Positions 25,037 through 34,371 of a stretch of 54,452 nt of DNA are shown piece after piece. Source of the stretch: Bacillota bacterium (GTDB lineage Bacteria; Bacillota; Limnochordia; DTU080); NCBI GenBank assembly GCA_012838035.1, contig DUQB01000194.1, forward strand, positions 1 through 54,452, read 5' to 3'. Position 1 is the first letter of the stretch. Each line of letters starts with the position of its first letter. The translations under genes were made by a program, and so were the position numbers. The notes beneath the pieces are model-generated. The model saw nothing but the letters and a program-made list of their open reading frames with translations. It was not told the origin of the DNA and did not search any database.

Positions 25037-25688
25037 GTTTGAGACCTCCGATAAACATTTTGGGTTAAACCTAAAGCACCTGCCTCGCTGGGACCTAAAG
25101 ATCGTAAAGGTCCCCTCCGCATACTTCCCACAGTGTACGGGGTTCTTCCGGAATAACCGCCCGGCTGCAGGCTGCGCGGTTTCCTGCCATGATTGCGGAG
25201 CTTCGTTGCCGCCCCAACCTCAGGGTAATGCGCATCCAGGCCGAACTTTCAGGAAGATGAACGAGAAAGGCACGCTGGTTCCACAAGGTGATTCCAGTAA
25301 TAACGACGAGAGATGACCCTCATCTCCAACCTCAACATAAATAACTTCTGCGGCTAGTTGATTATTCCTGCTTGGGCCGTCATGATTACCAAAGAACAAA
25401 GGAGAGGAGTCGTCGTCATGGTCATTTCTCTGTAATGGGCGGTGGTTCCTTCCTCCACACCCCGATTTAGACTGGTAAGTTACAGCATTATAAACGCCAA
25501 TAACGACTGGGGACTTGTAAATTTTGCCTTCCCTAGGCCCTTTTTCCTATCTCCAGGCGGAGAAAAAATTTTTCCGGGCGGAGTTTTTTCATACTCAAAA
25601 TACTCTTACCGCAGTGAATTTCCTTTTCTCCATTCATCATATATGTACGCATCATAGACAAGTCTGCATGACAAAAATTGGGCAGTAT
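25037..25688. other. Long intergenic leader region of the uptake operon
   Basis: Between the binding-protein start and the terminator at 25689-25723 lie about 650 bases with no supported gene. The minus strand has a TATAAT near 25485-25495 but no matching -35. Around 25556-25590 are a 21-base-spaced direct repeat (GGCGGAG) and A6/T6 runs that can pair. Regulatory sequences for the sugar operon probably lie here, but no operator is recognisable. Confidence 0.4.
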
Positions 25689-25723
25689 AAAAAGGTCCGC
25701 TCCAGTTGCTTGAGCGGACCTTT
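25689..25723 (-). terminator. Terminator after the dehydrogenase gene
   Basis: On the minus strand AAAGGTCCGCT (25723-25713) pairs with AGCGGACCTTT (25701-25691), followed by TTTT. The stem is strong and nearly symmetric, so it could act in both directions. It lies about 100 bases after the stop at 25826 and separates the recD2-side genes from the sugar operon. Confidence 0.85.
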
Positions 25724-25825
25724 CATTTACGCCGATTACGATACGAACACGACAGTCCGACTTATTTAAAATAGTCCTCTTGGCGAATGGGTCGCGCATA
25801 GGCGCCCATCTCCGCACTCCGACAG

Positions 25826-26803
25826 TTACTTATCCAGTACTTCGGGGTTGACGATATTCGGTGGCCTTTTACCCTCAAGCGCGGCAAGGACGTTTTCAGC
25901 CGCGATGCGGGCCATAGCGCCGCGCGTCTCTCTGGTGGCGCTGGCCGTATGCGGTGCGAGAACAGCATTCTCACACTCCGCCAAACCGGGCGCCATAAGC
26001 GGTTCGTCCTCATATACGTCTAATCCGGCGCCGGCGATGCGACCTTCTTTGAGCGCACGGACCAGAGCTTTCTCGTCGACAACCGGCCCGCGGGAGGTGT
26101 TGATGAGGTACGCGTTCTCCTTCATCATCCCGAACTCCCGGTCACTGATGAGATGCCTTGTTGACTCATTGAGATCAACATGCAACGTAATGAAGTCCGA
26201 TTCCCGGATCAGATCATCCAGTTCGCGATACTGCGCGTCGTACTTGGCCGCCACATCGGGCATCTTGTTCATGTCGTAGTAGAGTACGTTCATGTCGAAG
26301 CCGCGGGCTCTTTGCGCAACGGCCTGTCCGATACGACCGAATCCGATGATGCCGATGGTCTTGTGGTGTACGTCCTGCCCCAACAGCAGCAACGGCCCCC
26401 AACCTTTAAACTGACCGGACCGATTGAACTTGTCGGCCTCCACAATACGCCGCGCGGTAGCCATGAGCAAGGTCCAGGCAAAATCGGCAGTAGTTTCGGT
26501 AAGTACGCCGGGCGTATTCGTTACCGGAATACCGTATTTCTCAGCATCCTTGAGATTTATGTTGTTGTAACCCACCGCGTAGTTGGCGACCACTTTCAAA
26601 TTGGGGTTCGCCTCGAACACTTCCGCGTCGATGGTATCCGTAAGCAAGCTGAGCAGAGCATCCTTGCCCTTGACGTTTTCCAGCAACTCTTCACGCGTAG
26701 CGACTCGGTCGTACGGATTGACCGTGACGTCGCACTTCTCGTAGAGCAGTTTCATTCCCTCGTCTGGAATGAGCCTAGTTACATATACTTTTGGTTTTGC
26801 CAC
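25826..26803 (-). CDS. D-2-hydroxyacid dehydrogenase (glyoxylate/hydroxypyruvate reductase-like)
   Basis: This NAD(P)-dependent enzyme reduces 2-keto acids such as glyoxylate or hydroxypyruvate to D-hydroxy acids. Its 325 residues show the dinucleotide motif GFGRIGQAVA (about 154-163), the substrate/cofactor segment NTSRGPVVDE (about 240), a downstream glutamate in the YEDEP segment and the catalytic histidine in APHTASAT (about 290). The order matches the GRHPR/GyaR group. GTG 26803 follows GGAGG at 7 bases. It is the last gene before the terminator at 25689-25723. The exact substrate cannot be told from sequence. Confidence 0.92.
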   Translation of the reverse strand: MAKPKVYVTRLIPDEGMKLLYEKCDVTVNPYDRVATREELLENVKGKDALLSLLTDTIDAEVFEANPNLKVVANYAVGYNNINLKDAEKYGIPVTNTPGVLTETTADFAWTLLMATARRIVEADKFNRSGQFKGWGPLLLLGQDVHHKTIGIIGFGRIGQAVAQRARGFDMNVLYYDMNKMPDVAAKYDAQYRELDDLIRESDFITLHVDLNESTRHLISDREFGMMKENAYLINTSRGPVVDEKALVRALKEGRIAGAGLDVYEDEPLMAPGLAECENAVLAPHTASATRETRGAMARIAAENVLAALEGKRPPNIVNPEVLDK

Positions 26804-26841
26804 AACTAATCCTCCTCAAACATATAGTGCACCTCGCGTCC

Positions 26842-26879
26842 CTTCCTATATAAGAACACACCTGCAGGTGAATAGGAAG
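26842..26879 (-). promoter_or_regulatory. Nested inverted repeat upstream of the dehydrogenase
   Basis: An 8-bp outer repeat (26842-26849 with 26872-26879) encloses a perfect 12-bp palindrome CACCTGCAGGTG (26859-26870). It lies 39 bases before the dehydrogenase start codon and could be an operator or an mRNA hairpin. There is no T-run, so it is not an obvious terminator. Confidence 0.45.
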
Positions 26880-26919
26880 ACGCCAATGCGTATCAGCCGG
26901 TGATGCGTCATGCCCTGGG

Positions 26920-27846
26920 TTACAGAGACAGTTTTGCCCAGGCTTTGGCTAAGGTACGCTTAGCCCCGGCTATAACCGCTGCGGATGTTTCCGGCGCTAC
27001 TGGTTGTACCTCAAAACTCAACACGGGACGCTCTTCGGCACCTTCGCGCAAGTAACCCACTTTGAAGAGCCAGTAAAGGTAGTCGGCCAGCTCATCGACG
27101 TCGTTTTCGCCGCCTTCGAAACCAAACCCGGGGTGAAGGTCGCCGTAAGCGACGTTGCCGGGATCCCTCATAACGCAGTTGCCGCAGTGCGCATGGCCGA
27201 TATAGCCTTTGACCGCCGTCAATGCTTCTTCCGGCGACTCTTTAAGCAGCGGCAGATGGCTCAGATCCACCATGAGCGCGAAGTTCGGCGCCTCTGCACG
27301 TACCTCTTCAGCGATTGCCGCAGCCAGACTGTGAGGGCCTACCAGCGACTTTTTATCGATATCGCGATCGAACACTTCCAGGTATACCGGCAAGTTTCCG
27401 ACCTGCTGCGCGTATTGGCTCAGCTCGATTAAGAAACCGGTGAGCGCCTTCACAGCCGCATCTCTATCGGCATCGCCGGGATCTTTTCCGGAAAGAAGGG
27501 CAAAACCTTGCGCTCCCATCTCAACGGCTTCATCCACAGCAGCCTTTAGCACCTGCATGGCGCGCTGCCGTTCCGCCGCATCCAGGCTGTTGGGATTCAG
27601 CTTCTGCCCCAAAACCGCGGGTTGGGCGCCATAGGCCAAATCCAAGTGCGCCGTGCGGCATAACGCTTTAATCTCACGCCGCAGCTCAGGTGACGACACC
27701 CCGCGCACTTCAACAACCTCGAAGTCGGTATCTGCTGCTAATGCCTCCAAGGTAGGTAATACACGACTCTCATCTTTTGCTACTTCCGGATAGGCCATGA
27801 AGTGGACGATGCCTAAACGGAAATAATTCGACCATGGTATGTTCAA
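26920..27846 (-). CDS. Sugar phosphate isomerase/epimerase-like TIM barrel protein
   Basis: The 308-residue protein has the xylose-isomerase-like TIM-barrel layout, with metal-ligand-like residues in YLEVFDRD (about 165-172), MVDLSHLPLL (about 198-207), IGHAHCGN (about 224-231) and a final LSFEVQP. Such proteins isomerise or epimerise sugars or inositol derivatives. The best start is TTG 27846, which follows AGGAGGTG at 6 bases; the longer frame from 27927 runs into recD2 and lacks a site. It lies between recD2 and the hydroxyacid dehydrogenase; substrate is unknown. Confidence 0.8.
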   Translation of the reverse strand: MNIPWSNYFRLGIVHFMAYPEVAKDESRVLPTLEALAADTDFEVVEVRGVSSPELRREIKALCRTAHLDLAYGAQPAVLGQKLNPNSLDAAERQRAMQVLKAAVDEAVEMGAQGFALLSGKDPGDADRDAAVKALTGFLIELSQYAQQVGNLPVYLEVFDRDIDKKSLVGPHSLAAAIAEEVRAEAPNFALMVDLSHLPLLKESPEEALTAVKGYIGHAHCGNCVMRDPGNVAYGDLHPGFGFEGGENDVDELADYLYWLFKVGYLREGAEERPVLSFEVQPVAPETSAAVIAGAKRTLAKAWAKLSL

Positions 27847-27910
27847 GTGAGACACCTCCTGCAATCTATTATCTTCAACTAATGTGAAAAGGTTTCCTGC
27901 GCCTCTAGCG

Positions 27911-30097
27911 CTAGAGTCCGGCTTCATATGTTAACTTTCTTACAAAACCGCCGTAGCGCCGATGCGCAGTGTCGTTTTTCACATACATGGCGATGGTACG
28001 TTTATCTCCTACCAACACAACCAGGCGGCGCGCCCTTGTTACTGCGGTATACAGCAAGTTGCGCGTCATCAAATCGGGCATCACTTTAGGTACCATCACT
28101 ACAACAACCGGATACTCGCTGCCCTGACTTTTATGTATGGAGGTAGCATAGGCCAGTTGCAGTTCGTTCCAGTCTTCCGCGGTATAGGTTACCAGAGAAC
28201 CTTCCTCACGATCCGGAAAATCGACCGTCAGTTCGTCGGACTCCGCATCGATGGAAACGATCACGCCCATATCGCCGTTAAAAACCATTTTCTCATAGTT
28301 GTTCCGGATTTGCATCACTTTATCGCCGACAAGCAATACATCCTCATCATTTGCCTCCATAAGGGCGGCACGGGGATTGAGCGCCCTCTGCAATACACGG
28401 TTGAGGTGATTCACACCGACCGGACCCTTGCGGACCGGCGTCAGCACCTGAATGGCCGCGGGTTCAATAGAAAGAAAACGCGGCAGCCGTTTTGCTACCA
28501 GAGCCTGCGCTTGCGCGGCCATGTTTTCCGCTTTATCCTCCACAATTAAGTAGAAGTCCTTGTTTTGGCGATTATAAATAGGTAACAGACCGCGATTAAT
28601 GCGGTGCGCATTGGTCACGATCATGCCGGCCTCCGCCTGCCGAAACACTGTGTTAAGCCGAATAACCGGTACGCAATCCGCCGCGATAAGATCGCGTAGG
28701 AAACTGCCCGGCCCTACGGAAGGCAGCTGATCCGCATCGCCCACCAAGACCAGTCCCGTACCCGGCTTTATAGCCAAGAGCAATTGATACGCCAAAGGCA
28801 TGTCCAACATAGAGACCTCATCGATGATCACCAACTGCGCCGTCAGAGGGTTCCTCGCATTGCGCCGGAACATCAGCCGACCGGTCTCTTCATTAATACC
28901 ATATTCCAAGAGGCGGTGGATAGTGGTGGCTTTAGCGCCGGTAGCCTCCTGTAAACGTTTGGCCGCCCTACCGGTCGGTGCGGCTAACAGCACCTTTTGT
29001 CCTGCCGTCTGCGCCTGGTGTAGGACAAGACGCAAGATCGTCGTTTTACCTGTGCCCGGTCCTCCTGTAATAACGGTTACTCCGCCGGATAGAGCCTGCC
29101 GGACGGCTTGCAGCTGCTCTGCAGACAGATTGCGCACGCTCAGGCCGGCGGCATCGACAATTGTAGCCGGCTCTGTCTCGGACACATCTAATTCCAGCTG
29201 CTGTCTGCTCGCCCGCGCTAACCGCATCATTAGCCGAGCAGTCTCCCGCTCTGCTAAGTGCAAACGCGGCAGGTATACCAGAGGCGCCGCATCAATCGTC
29301 TCCAGCGTCAAGCGTCCTGCAGCCGCCAGATCGGTCACCGCCTGCTCGCAAAGGGAAGCGCGCACGTTCAGCTGCTTTTCGACTTCGCGGATGAGAACGG
29401 GTAACGGTAAACACATATGCCCGCTATGCATGGCTTCCTGCAGTTGATACAGAACCGCAGCGCGGGCGCGGTCCACAGAATCGTATCCCACACCTAAACG
29501 CATGGCGATTTGATCTGCCGTGCGAAACCCCACGCCGAAAATCTCATCGGCCAACCGGTATGGGTTCTGTCGGACCGCCTGCATGGCCTGATCGCCATAG
29601 CGTTTGTAAATGCGACCGGCTAAGGCGCCGGATACCCCAAGGCCTTGAAGAAAAACCATCATTTCCTGCACGGTCTTGTGCGCTTGCACGCCTTTGACCA
29701 AGCTTTCTCGTCGGCGAGGTCCCAACCCGGCGATTTCCGCCAGCCGTTCCGGCTCCTCGGCAATAATCCTCAATGTATCGGTACCAAAGCGATCGACGAC
29801 CCGCTGCGCCAATCCGGGACCGATACCGGGCACGATACCCGAGCTCAGATAGCGCTTGATGCCTGCCGGGGAAATCGGTGCCGCCCGTTGGTATTCCCGC
29901 ACCTTAAACTGCCTGCCGAATTGAGGATGGGTTTCCCATTCCCCTTTGATCCGCAAGGTTTCCCCTTCCGTTACGCTGGGGAAAATGCCCACCACAGTGA
30001 TCTCTCCCTGGTCTGTGCTTAGGCGCAACACCGTATAGTGAGTCTGCTGATGGTGAAAGGTTATGTTTGTGATGGTACCGCTTATTTCTGTAGACAT
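27911..30097 (-). CDS. recD2: RecD2-like superfamily I DNA helicase
   Basis: RecD2 is a 5'-to-3' helicase acting in DNA repair independently of RecBC. The 728 residues show an N-terminal OB-like domain (1-80), a helix-hairpin-helix region (about 80-200), Walker A ITGGPGTGKTT (about 343), motif II LVIIDEVSM (about 422) and the C-terminal HKSQGSEYP motif. Family length is 720-750. ATG 30097 lies after CCAGAGGT, a rather close site. It appears to head a run with the isomerase-like and dehydrogenase genes. Confidence 0.93.
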   Translation of the reverse strand: MSTEISGTITNITFHHQQTHYTVLRLSTDQGEITVVGIFPSVTEGETLRIKGEWETHPQFGRQFKVREYQRAAPISPAGIKRYLSSGIVPGIGPGLAQRVVDRFGTDTLRIIAEEPERLAEIAGLGPRRRESLVKGVQAHKTVQEMMVFLQGLGVSGALAGRIYKRYGDQAMQAVRQNPYRLADEIFGVGFRTADQIAMRLGVGYDSVDRARAAVLYQLQEAMHSGHMCLPLPVLIREVEKQLNVRASLCEQAVTDLAAAGRLTLETIDAAPLVYLPRLHLAERETARLMMRLARASRQQLELDVSETEPATIVDAAGLSVRNLSAEQLQAVRQALSGGVTVITGGPGTGKTTILRLVLHQAQTAGQKVLLAAPTGRAAKRLQEATGAKATTIHRLLEYGINEETGRLMFRRNARNPLTAQLVIIDEVSMLDMPLAYQLLLAIKPGTGLVLVGDADQLPSVGPGSFLRDLIAADCVPVIRLNTVFRQAEAGMIVTNAHRINRGLLPIYNRQNKDFYLIVEDKAENMAAQAQALVAKRLPRFLSIEPAAIQVLTPVRKGPVGVNHLNRVLQRALNPRAALMEANDEDVLLVGDKVMQIRNNYEKMVFNGDMGVIVSIDAESDELTVDFPDREEGSLVTYTAEDWNELQLAYATSIHKSQGSEYPVVVVMVPKVMPDLMTRNLLYTAVTRARRLVVLVGDKRTIAMYVKNDTAHRRYGGFVRKLTYEAGL

Positions 30098-30234
30098 ACC
30101 TCTGGGTTTCGACGATTTTGCTTACACGTCCTGCCGCGGCGCCGCAAAACCGGCTTGTCCCTTATGGTTCCCTGCTGTGCGGTCTTCAGACCATGCTCCA
30201 CCAGAGACATCGCTCAAATGCTTGGAGATACGCG

Positions 30235-30271
30235 ATGGGTAACGCTTAGGCGTTCCGACTGCGCTACCCAT
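30235..30271 (-). other. Long inverted repeat after the Tad operon
   Basis: ATGGGTAACG (30235-30244) and CGCTACCCAT (30262-30271) can form a 10-bp stem with one wobble pair, and AACGC/GCGTT (30241-30245, 30250-30254) offers an alternative inner stem. It lies 20 bases beyond the last gene of the pilus operon. Without a T-run it is at best a weak or factor-dependent terminator or a 3'-end stabiliser. Confidence 0.35.
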
Positions 30272-30291
30272 GGATCAGTCGACCGGCACGG

Positions 30292-30549
30292 CTAATTTTG
30301 CTCTTTGCCGAGATTGTCCAACGATACGATGCCTAGCCTTAATGCGATTAATGCCACTTGCGTACGATCATCAATCCCCAGTTTGCGATAAATGTTACTC
30401 ACATGGTTCTTGACGGTATGAGGGCTGATAAAAAGCTTCGCGGCAATCTCGTCGTTCGATAATCCCGAAGCGATCTCTTTCAAGACGTCTCGTTCTCGCA
30501 ACGAAAGATCCGCCAAGCGTTCCCTGCCTTTTTGCAATTTCTTGTCCAT
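30292..30549 (-). CDS. Orphan LuxR/GerE-type HTH regulator
   Basis: An 85-residue protein that is essentially only a LuxR-type DNA-binding domain: LSLRERDVLKEIASGLSND, then the recognition-helix region SPHTVKNHVSNIYRKLGI. No receiver domain is attached, so it resembles GerE in layout. Its domain is close to the output domain of the response regulator at 41544-42236. ATG 30549 follows GGGGG; a longer frame starts at 30582. As the distal gene of the pilus operon it could feed back on pilus or sporulation genes; the target is unknown. Confidence 0.85.
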   Translation of the reverse strand: MDKKLQKGRERLADLSLRERDVLKEIASGLSNDEIAAKLFISPHTVKNHVSNIYRKLGIDDRTQVALIALRLGIVSLDNLGKEQN

Positions 30550-30728
30550 TGAGAAACCCCCGCAGCCAGAGTGGAGTAGCATCTCAGATCCATGTTATTC
30601 GCCGCAAGGATTCCGGTGATAGGACAACAGGGCGATTTACCTGTTGCTTTAGAGATTTGCCGTAGCGGTCGGCGCTCAAAGGGGGGGCATGCTCCGAGAG
30701 GTGAAATGATGCGGATACTGCCTATGTT

Positions 30729-31115
30729 CTAAGCGGAAATTCGCGTATGATCCATCGCCACCGCCACTTCCAGGCGGTCGCCGCAACAGGTACCGGTGCG
30801 AGCAATGGTACCGGCGGGTAATTCCAGCACCCACGCCGCTTCCGGCACCACGGGGCCGAACCGCCATGGTCGCAGATGCGGGACGCAGGCCACCACCGTC
30901 TTATCTTTAGATACATAGATTACGTCGATGGGAAACCGCATCCCCCACATGTGTACGCTTTTGCAGGGCCAAAGCGCTAATCCCATGCCGGCGCGCAGTC
31001 CGCGTTTACCCAGCAGACCCACAGCTCGCCGCCAAAAAGTGGTAGCCCAGTGGACGTCATCCGCCAAGAGCATTTGGCGCGTGAGGTTGTACACCGTATT
31101 GCCCAACATCATCAT
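30729..31115 (-). CDS. DUF192 family protein
   Basis: The 128-residue protein matches the DUF192 fold: FWRRAVGLLGK, then LWPCKSVHMWGMRFPIDVIYV, then a conserved LELPAGTI near the end. The family is small, beta-rich and of unknown function. It often occurs beside Tad/Flp pilus genes, as here. ATG 31115 lies 9 bases after GAGG; the TTG at 31124 is in frame but too close to that site. Bacterial DUF192 proteins are often secreted, but no signal peptide is visible in this one. Confidence 0.85.
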   Translation of the reverse strand: MMMLGNTVYNLTRQMLLADDVHWATTFWRRAVGLLGKRGLRAGMGLALWPCKSVHMWGMRFPIDVIYVSKDKTVVACVPHLRPWRFGPVVPEAAWVLELPAGTIARTGTCCGDRLEVAVAMDHTRISA

Positions 31116-31174
31116 CTGTTTCAACCTCGTTTTCTACAAATAAGTACAGATGGTGCAGCCCCAGGCCGTCGGGC

Positions 31175-32101
31175 CTACAGCGCGGCAAACGCATCCAAGA
31201 CGTTTATGCCGGCAGGACCCAACAGCACAATAAATATAGAAGGAAAAATGAACAAGATCAAAGGAAACAGCATCTTAATCGGTGCCTTCATGGCTTTTTC
31301 CTCTGCTCGTTGGCGCCGTTTCCTGCGCAACTCGTCGGACTGTACGCGCAGCACGTTGCTCATCGAAACACCCAGCTGATCGGCCTGAATTATGCCGGTG
31401 GCAAAGGCGTGCAAATCTGGTACGCCCGAACGATCGCCCAGTTCCTTCATCGCCGAACGGCGAGGCGTACCCATGCGAATTAAGCGCAGATAATGCTGAA
31501 ATTCATCCTGCAGCGGGCCCTCGCCCCGCTCCGTCACTTTTGCCACTGCCGCGTCAAAAGCCAGGCCTGCTTCCACGCTTACCGTCAGCAAGTCTATGGT
31601 ATCGGGCAGTGCTTTGAGAATCACCGCCTGACGCTCGCTTACTTGCCGTTTCAGCCAGAATCCAGGTCCAATCCAAGCCAAAACCGTCAAGGCCGCCAAG
31701 TTCACCAGCGAAAACGATCTCCCCTGCAGAAGACCGTACGTCACGGGAACCAGACAAGTAAGCATCACGCGGATTACGACAAACTGCGCCGGGCGCATTT
31801 TATGCTGCAAACCCGCCATAATCAGCAGTTTTTCGATCTCCCTCAAATGACCGGCGGAGAACTTGCCGCTCACCCAAGCGGCTATCTCCTGCGCCAGCTC
31901 TTCGAACGGTCGAGGGCGCGTTTCCGGCTCCTTAAGCGCGAAGTCGGGAATTGCTTCAGCCTGGCTACCTAAATCGCTGAGGCTGCGCTCCTGATAGCGT
32001 ATCAGACGTTGCGCCGGATCGACGGCGATGCGACCTTTGCCTAGATGGAACACCAAACAAGAGACGCTGACCATGGTGCAAAGACACATGAAGATAAGCA
32101 T
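31175..32101 (-). CDS. tadC: TadC-like pilus assembly membrane protein (T2SF domain)
   Basis: This inner-membrane platform protein of Tad pili pairs with TadB. The 308 residues have an N-terminal membrane segment, two further spans around residues 115-150, a T2SF/GspF-type cytosolic domain (about 165-275; LTVSVEAGLAFDAAVAK, LRIMGT-like helix and GVSMSNVLRVQ) and a final span (PLILFIFPSIFIVLLG). ATG 32101 lies 4 bases after the tadB stop. The order tadB-tadC after cpaF is standard. Confidence 0.9.
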   Translation of the reverse strand: MLIFMCLCTMVSVSCLVFHLGKGRIAVDPAQRLIRYQERSLSDLGSQAEAIPDFALKEPETRPRPFEELAQEIAAWVSGKFSAGHLREIEKLLIMAGLQHKMRPAQFVVIRVMLTCLVPVTYGLLQGRSFSLVNLAALTVLAWIGPGFWLKRQVSERQAVILKALPDTIDLLTVSVEAGLAFDAAVAKVTERGEGPLQDEFQHYLRLIRMGTPRRSAMKELGDRSGVPDLHAFATGIIQADQLGVSMSNVLRVQSDELRRKRRQRAEEKAMKAPIKMLFPLILFIFPSIFIVLLGPAGINVLDAFAAL

Positions 32102-32105
32102 GCGG

Positions 32106-32906
32106 CTACACCTCGATCTGGATGATCTTGCGAATGATCATGATGCCGATGAGCTGGCTGACTAAACCAAGGCCTAAGAGCACCCAGCCGATCGGTCTTG
32201 TAACCAAGAGCGACATATAAGCGGGATTCACCGTGCTGATCATCAGGGCGAGGCCTAAAGGCAACAAGCCTACCACCCAGCCGGATATCCGCCCTTGCGC
32301 CGTTAGGGTGCGAATTTCACCTTGAATGCGGATACGCTCTCGAATGGTGTGAGCAATTTTCTCCAGCACTTCAGCCAAATTGCCGCCTACTTGGCGCTGT
32401 ACCAATACCGCGGTTACCAGGAGCTCAAGATCCTCCAGCTCCATCCGTTCGACCATGGCCGTAAGGCTCTCTTCTACGGTTACTCCCAAGCTCATTTCAT
32501 GTACAGCTTGGCCGAACTCTTCCCCGAGCGGCGCCGGCATCTCTTTGGCCACTGTTTCCATAGCTTGGATAAAGCTGTAGCCTGCCCGCAGACTACTGCA
32601 CATAAGCGTGAGCGCATCGACAATCTGCTTGAGAAACGCTTCTTGCCGCCGCTTATGTTGCTTACGCGCAAGCAGTCGACTAATGGGGTGGTTAGGTTTG
32701 GGTTCCTTCGGCGGCCGCGGCGGCGTGCTGCGAATGCTGACGACGATCGGTTCGCCGCTCTCTTCCACAGCCAGCGGTTGGGAATACCCGACGGCGTGCT
32801 GTTGCAAACGCTTGTCTATCTTGACGCCCGACTTGCTCCAGATGCGCAGCGCAAACCAACTAACCAAAGTCACCGTAACAAATGTCAGCAAGAAGATGCC
32901 GACCAT
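32106..32906 (-). CDS. tadB: TadB-like pilus assembly membrane protein (T2SF domain)
   Basis: This is the inner-membrane partner of TadC in the Tad secretion platform. The 266 residues have an N-terminal span, a basic linker (about 70-90), a T2SF domain (about 95-215; SLRAGYSFIQAMETVA, VQRQVGGNLAEVLEKIAHTIRER) and C-terminal spans. The start at 32906 is 4 bases after the cpaF stop, behind GAGGTGTGAGCAG. The QVGGNLAEVL motif is a strong TadB marker. Confidence 0.92.
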   Translation of the reverse strand: MVGIFLLTFVTVTLVSWFALRIWSKSGVKIDKRLQQHAVGYSQPLAVEESGEPIVVSIRSTPPRPPKEPKPNHPISRLLARKQHKRRQEAFLKQIVDALTLMCSSLRAGYSFIQAMETVAKEMPAPLGEEFGQAVHEMSLGVTVEESLTAMVERMELEDLELLVTAVLVQRQVGGNLAEVLEKIAHTIRERIRIQGEIRTLTAQGRISGWVVGLLPLGLALMISTVNPAYMSLLVTRPIGWVLLGLGLVSQLIGIMIIRKIIQIEV

Positions 32907-32910
32907 CTGC

Positions 32911-34371
32911 TCACACCTCGTTTTCGGGGAGGTAGAAAAGCTCCGGCGCTACCTTAATGCCGGCTGCCTCAAAGCGTTCCGCAAACTTCGGCCTAATACC
33001 GGTCGGCCGCAGTTCTCCCACCACTTTTCCATCCGCTATGCCGTGCTGAACAAACGCAAACACATCTTGCAACACGATGACGTCGCCCTCCATCCCCTGC
33101 ACTTCGCTGATGCGGGTAATCTTACGACTGCCATCGCGCAGACGGGTTTGCTGAACGATGAGATCGATGGCCGCGGCTATCTGTTCTCGAATAGCCCGTA
33201 CGGGTAGATCCATACCCGACATCAGGACCATGGTTTCCAGCCTGGCCAGCATATCTCTGGGGGTATTAGCGTGCCCCGTGGTCAACGAACCGTCGTGTCC
33301 GGTGTTCATCGCTTGCAACATGTCCAAAGCTTCGCCGCCGCGCACCTCACCAACTATGATCCGATCCGGTCGCATACGCAAAGCGTTTCGTACCAATTCT
33401 CGAATCGGCACTGCCCCTCTGCCCTCGACATTAGGCGGACGACTTTCCAGCGAAACGACGTGCTCCTGACGCAACTGTAGTTCAGCCGCATCTTCTATGG
33501 TGATAATGCGTTCGTCAGACGGGATAAAGGATGAAAGCACGTTCAACAATGTGGTCTTACCGGAACCGGTACCTCCGGAAACCACGATGTTTAAACGACA
33601 ACGCACGCAGATGGCCAGAAACTCCGCCATCGCTTCGGTGAGCGTACCGAACTTGATCAGATCATCTACAGTAAGCGGATCGCGAGAGAATTTACGGATG
33701 GTAATAGTTGGTCCGTTGATGACCAAAGGCGGAATAATGGCATTTACCCGGGAGCCATCGGGCAAACGCGCATCGACCATGGGCGAGCTTTCATCGATAC
33801 GGCGCCCCAACGGAGCCGCGATTTTTTCGATGATGTGCTGAACATGGTCGTTGTCGCGAAAACGTACATCCACCTGTTCCAACTTACCGTGTCTTTCCAC
33901 GAACACTACGTTGGGCCCATTCACCATGATCTCCGATATCGAATCGTCATGAATCAAAGGATTGATCGGCCCAAAGCCGGTCATTTCATCTAATAGCTCA
34001 GCAACGACGCTCGCTTTCTTCTGGCGATCCAAAGTCAGTTGCTCTTCCTGTAAAATGGCATCCAATACCGCCGCCACATGGTCAGACAGCGCCTTGCGCG
34101 CCGCGACGCCCGTATCACCGTGCTGCTCCACCGCGCTTAAAAGCACCGGATCGACTTCATCCACCAAACGCTTGTGCACCAGTTGCTTCAACTTTCTTAA
34201 AGGATCAACCGGTCGTTGGTTCTGCGTGACGGCAAACTGCCGATAACCTCCTGCGAGTGGCGTTTGTGGGTTGTTCGCGGATCTTTTGTTTCCAGTCGGA
34301 TGAACAGGCGCCGCACCGTCACCTCTATCTCGCTTCTCTCTTACCTGTGATAATCGCGAAAGAATGGTCAT
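32911..34371 (-). CDS. cpaF: Tad pilus ATPase CpaF/TadA
   Basis: This cytosolic hexameric ATPase powers pilus extension and retraction. The 486-residue protein (from ATG 34371) shows the N-terminal CpaF region, Walker [17 protein letters not shown] (about 265-280), an Asp box, Walker [21 protein letters not shown] and the LTTGHANTP histidine box. The start shares one base with the TGA of the upstream receiver-TadZ gene (TGATG), implying coupled translation; GTG 34386 is an in-frame alternative. Confidence 0.95.
   Translation of the reverse strand: MTILSRLSQVREKRDRGDGAAPVHPTGNKRSANNPQTPLAGGYRQFAVTQNQRPVDPLRKLKQLVHKRLVDEVDPVLLSAVEQHGDTGVAARKALSDHVAAVLDAILQEEQLTLDRQKKASVVAELLDEMTGFGPINPLIHDDSISEIMVNGPNVVFVERHGKLEQVDVRFRDNDHVQHIIEKIAAPLGRRIDESSPMVDARLPDGSRVNAIIPPLVINGPTITIRKFSRDPLTVDDLIKFGTLTEAMAEFLAICVRCRLNIVVSGGTGSGKTTLLNVLSSFIPSDERIITIEDAAELQLRQEHVVSLESRPPNVEGRGAVPIRELVRNALRMRPDRIIVGEVRGGEALDMLQAMNTGHDGSLTTGHANTPRDMLARLETMVLMSGMDLPVRAIREQIAAAIDLIVQQTRLRDGSRKITRISEVQGMEGDVIVLQDVFAFVQHGIADGKVVGELRPTGIRPKFAERFEAAGIKVAPELFYLPENEV

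Noticed and set aside
25533-25817. 94-codon minus-strand ORF in the sugar operon leader
   Set aside because: It runs straight through the strong terminator at 25689-25723 and has low-complexity coding content.
26180-26809. 209-codon plus-strand ORF opposite the hydroxyacid dehydrogenase
   Set aside because: It is the antisense shadow of a well-supported gene and shows no motif of its own.
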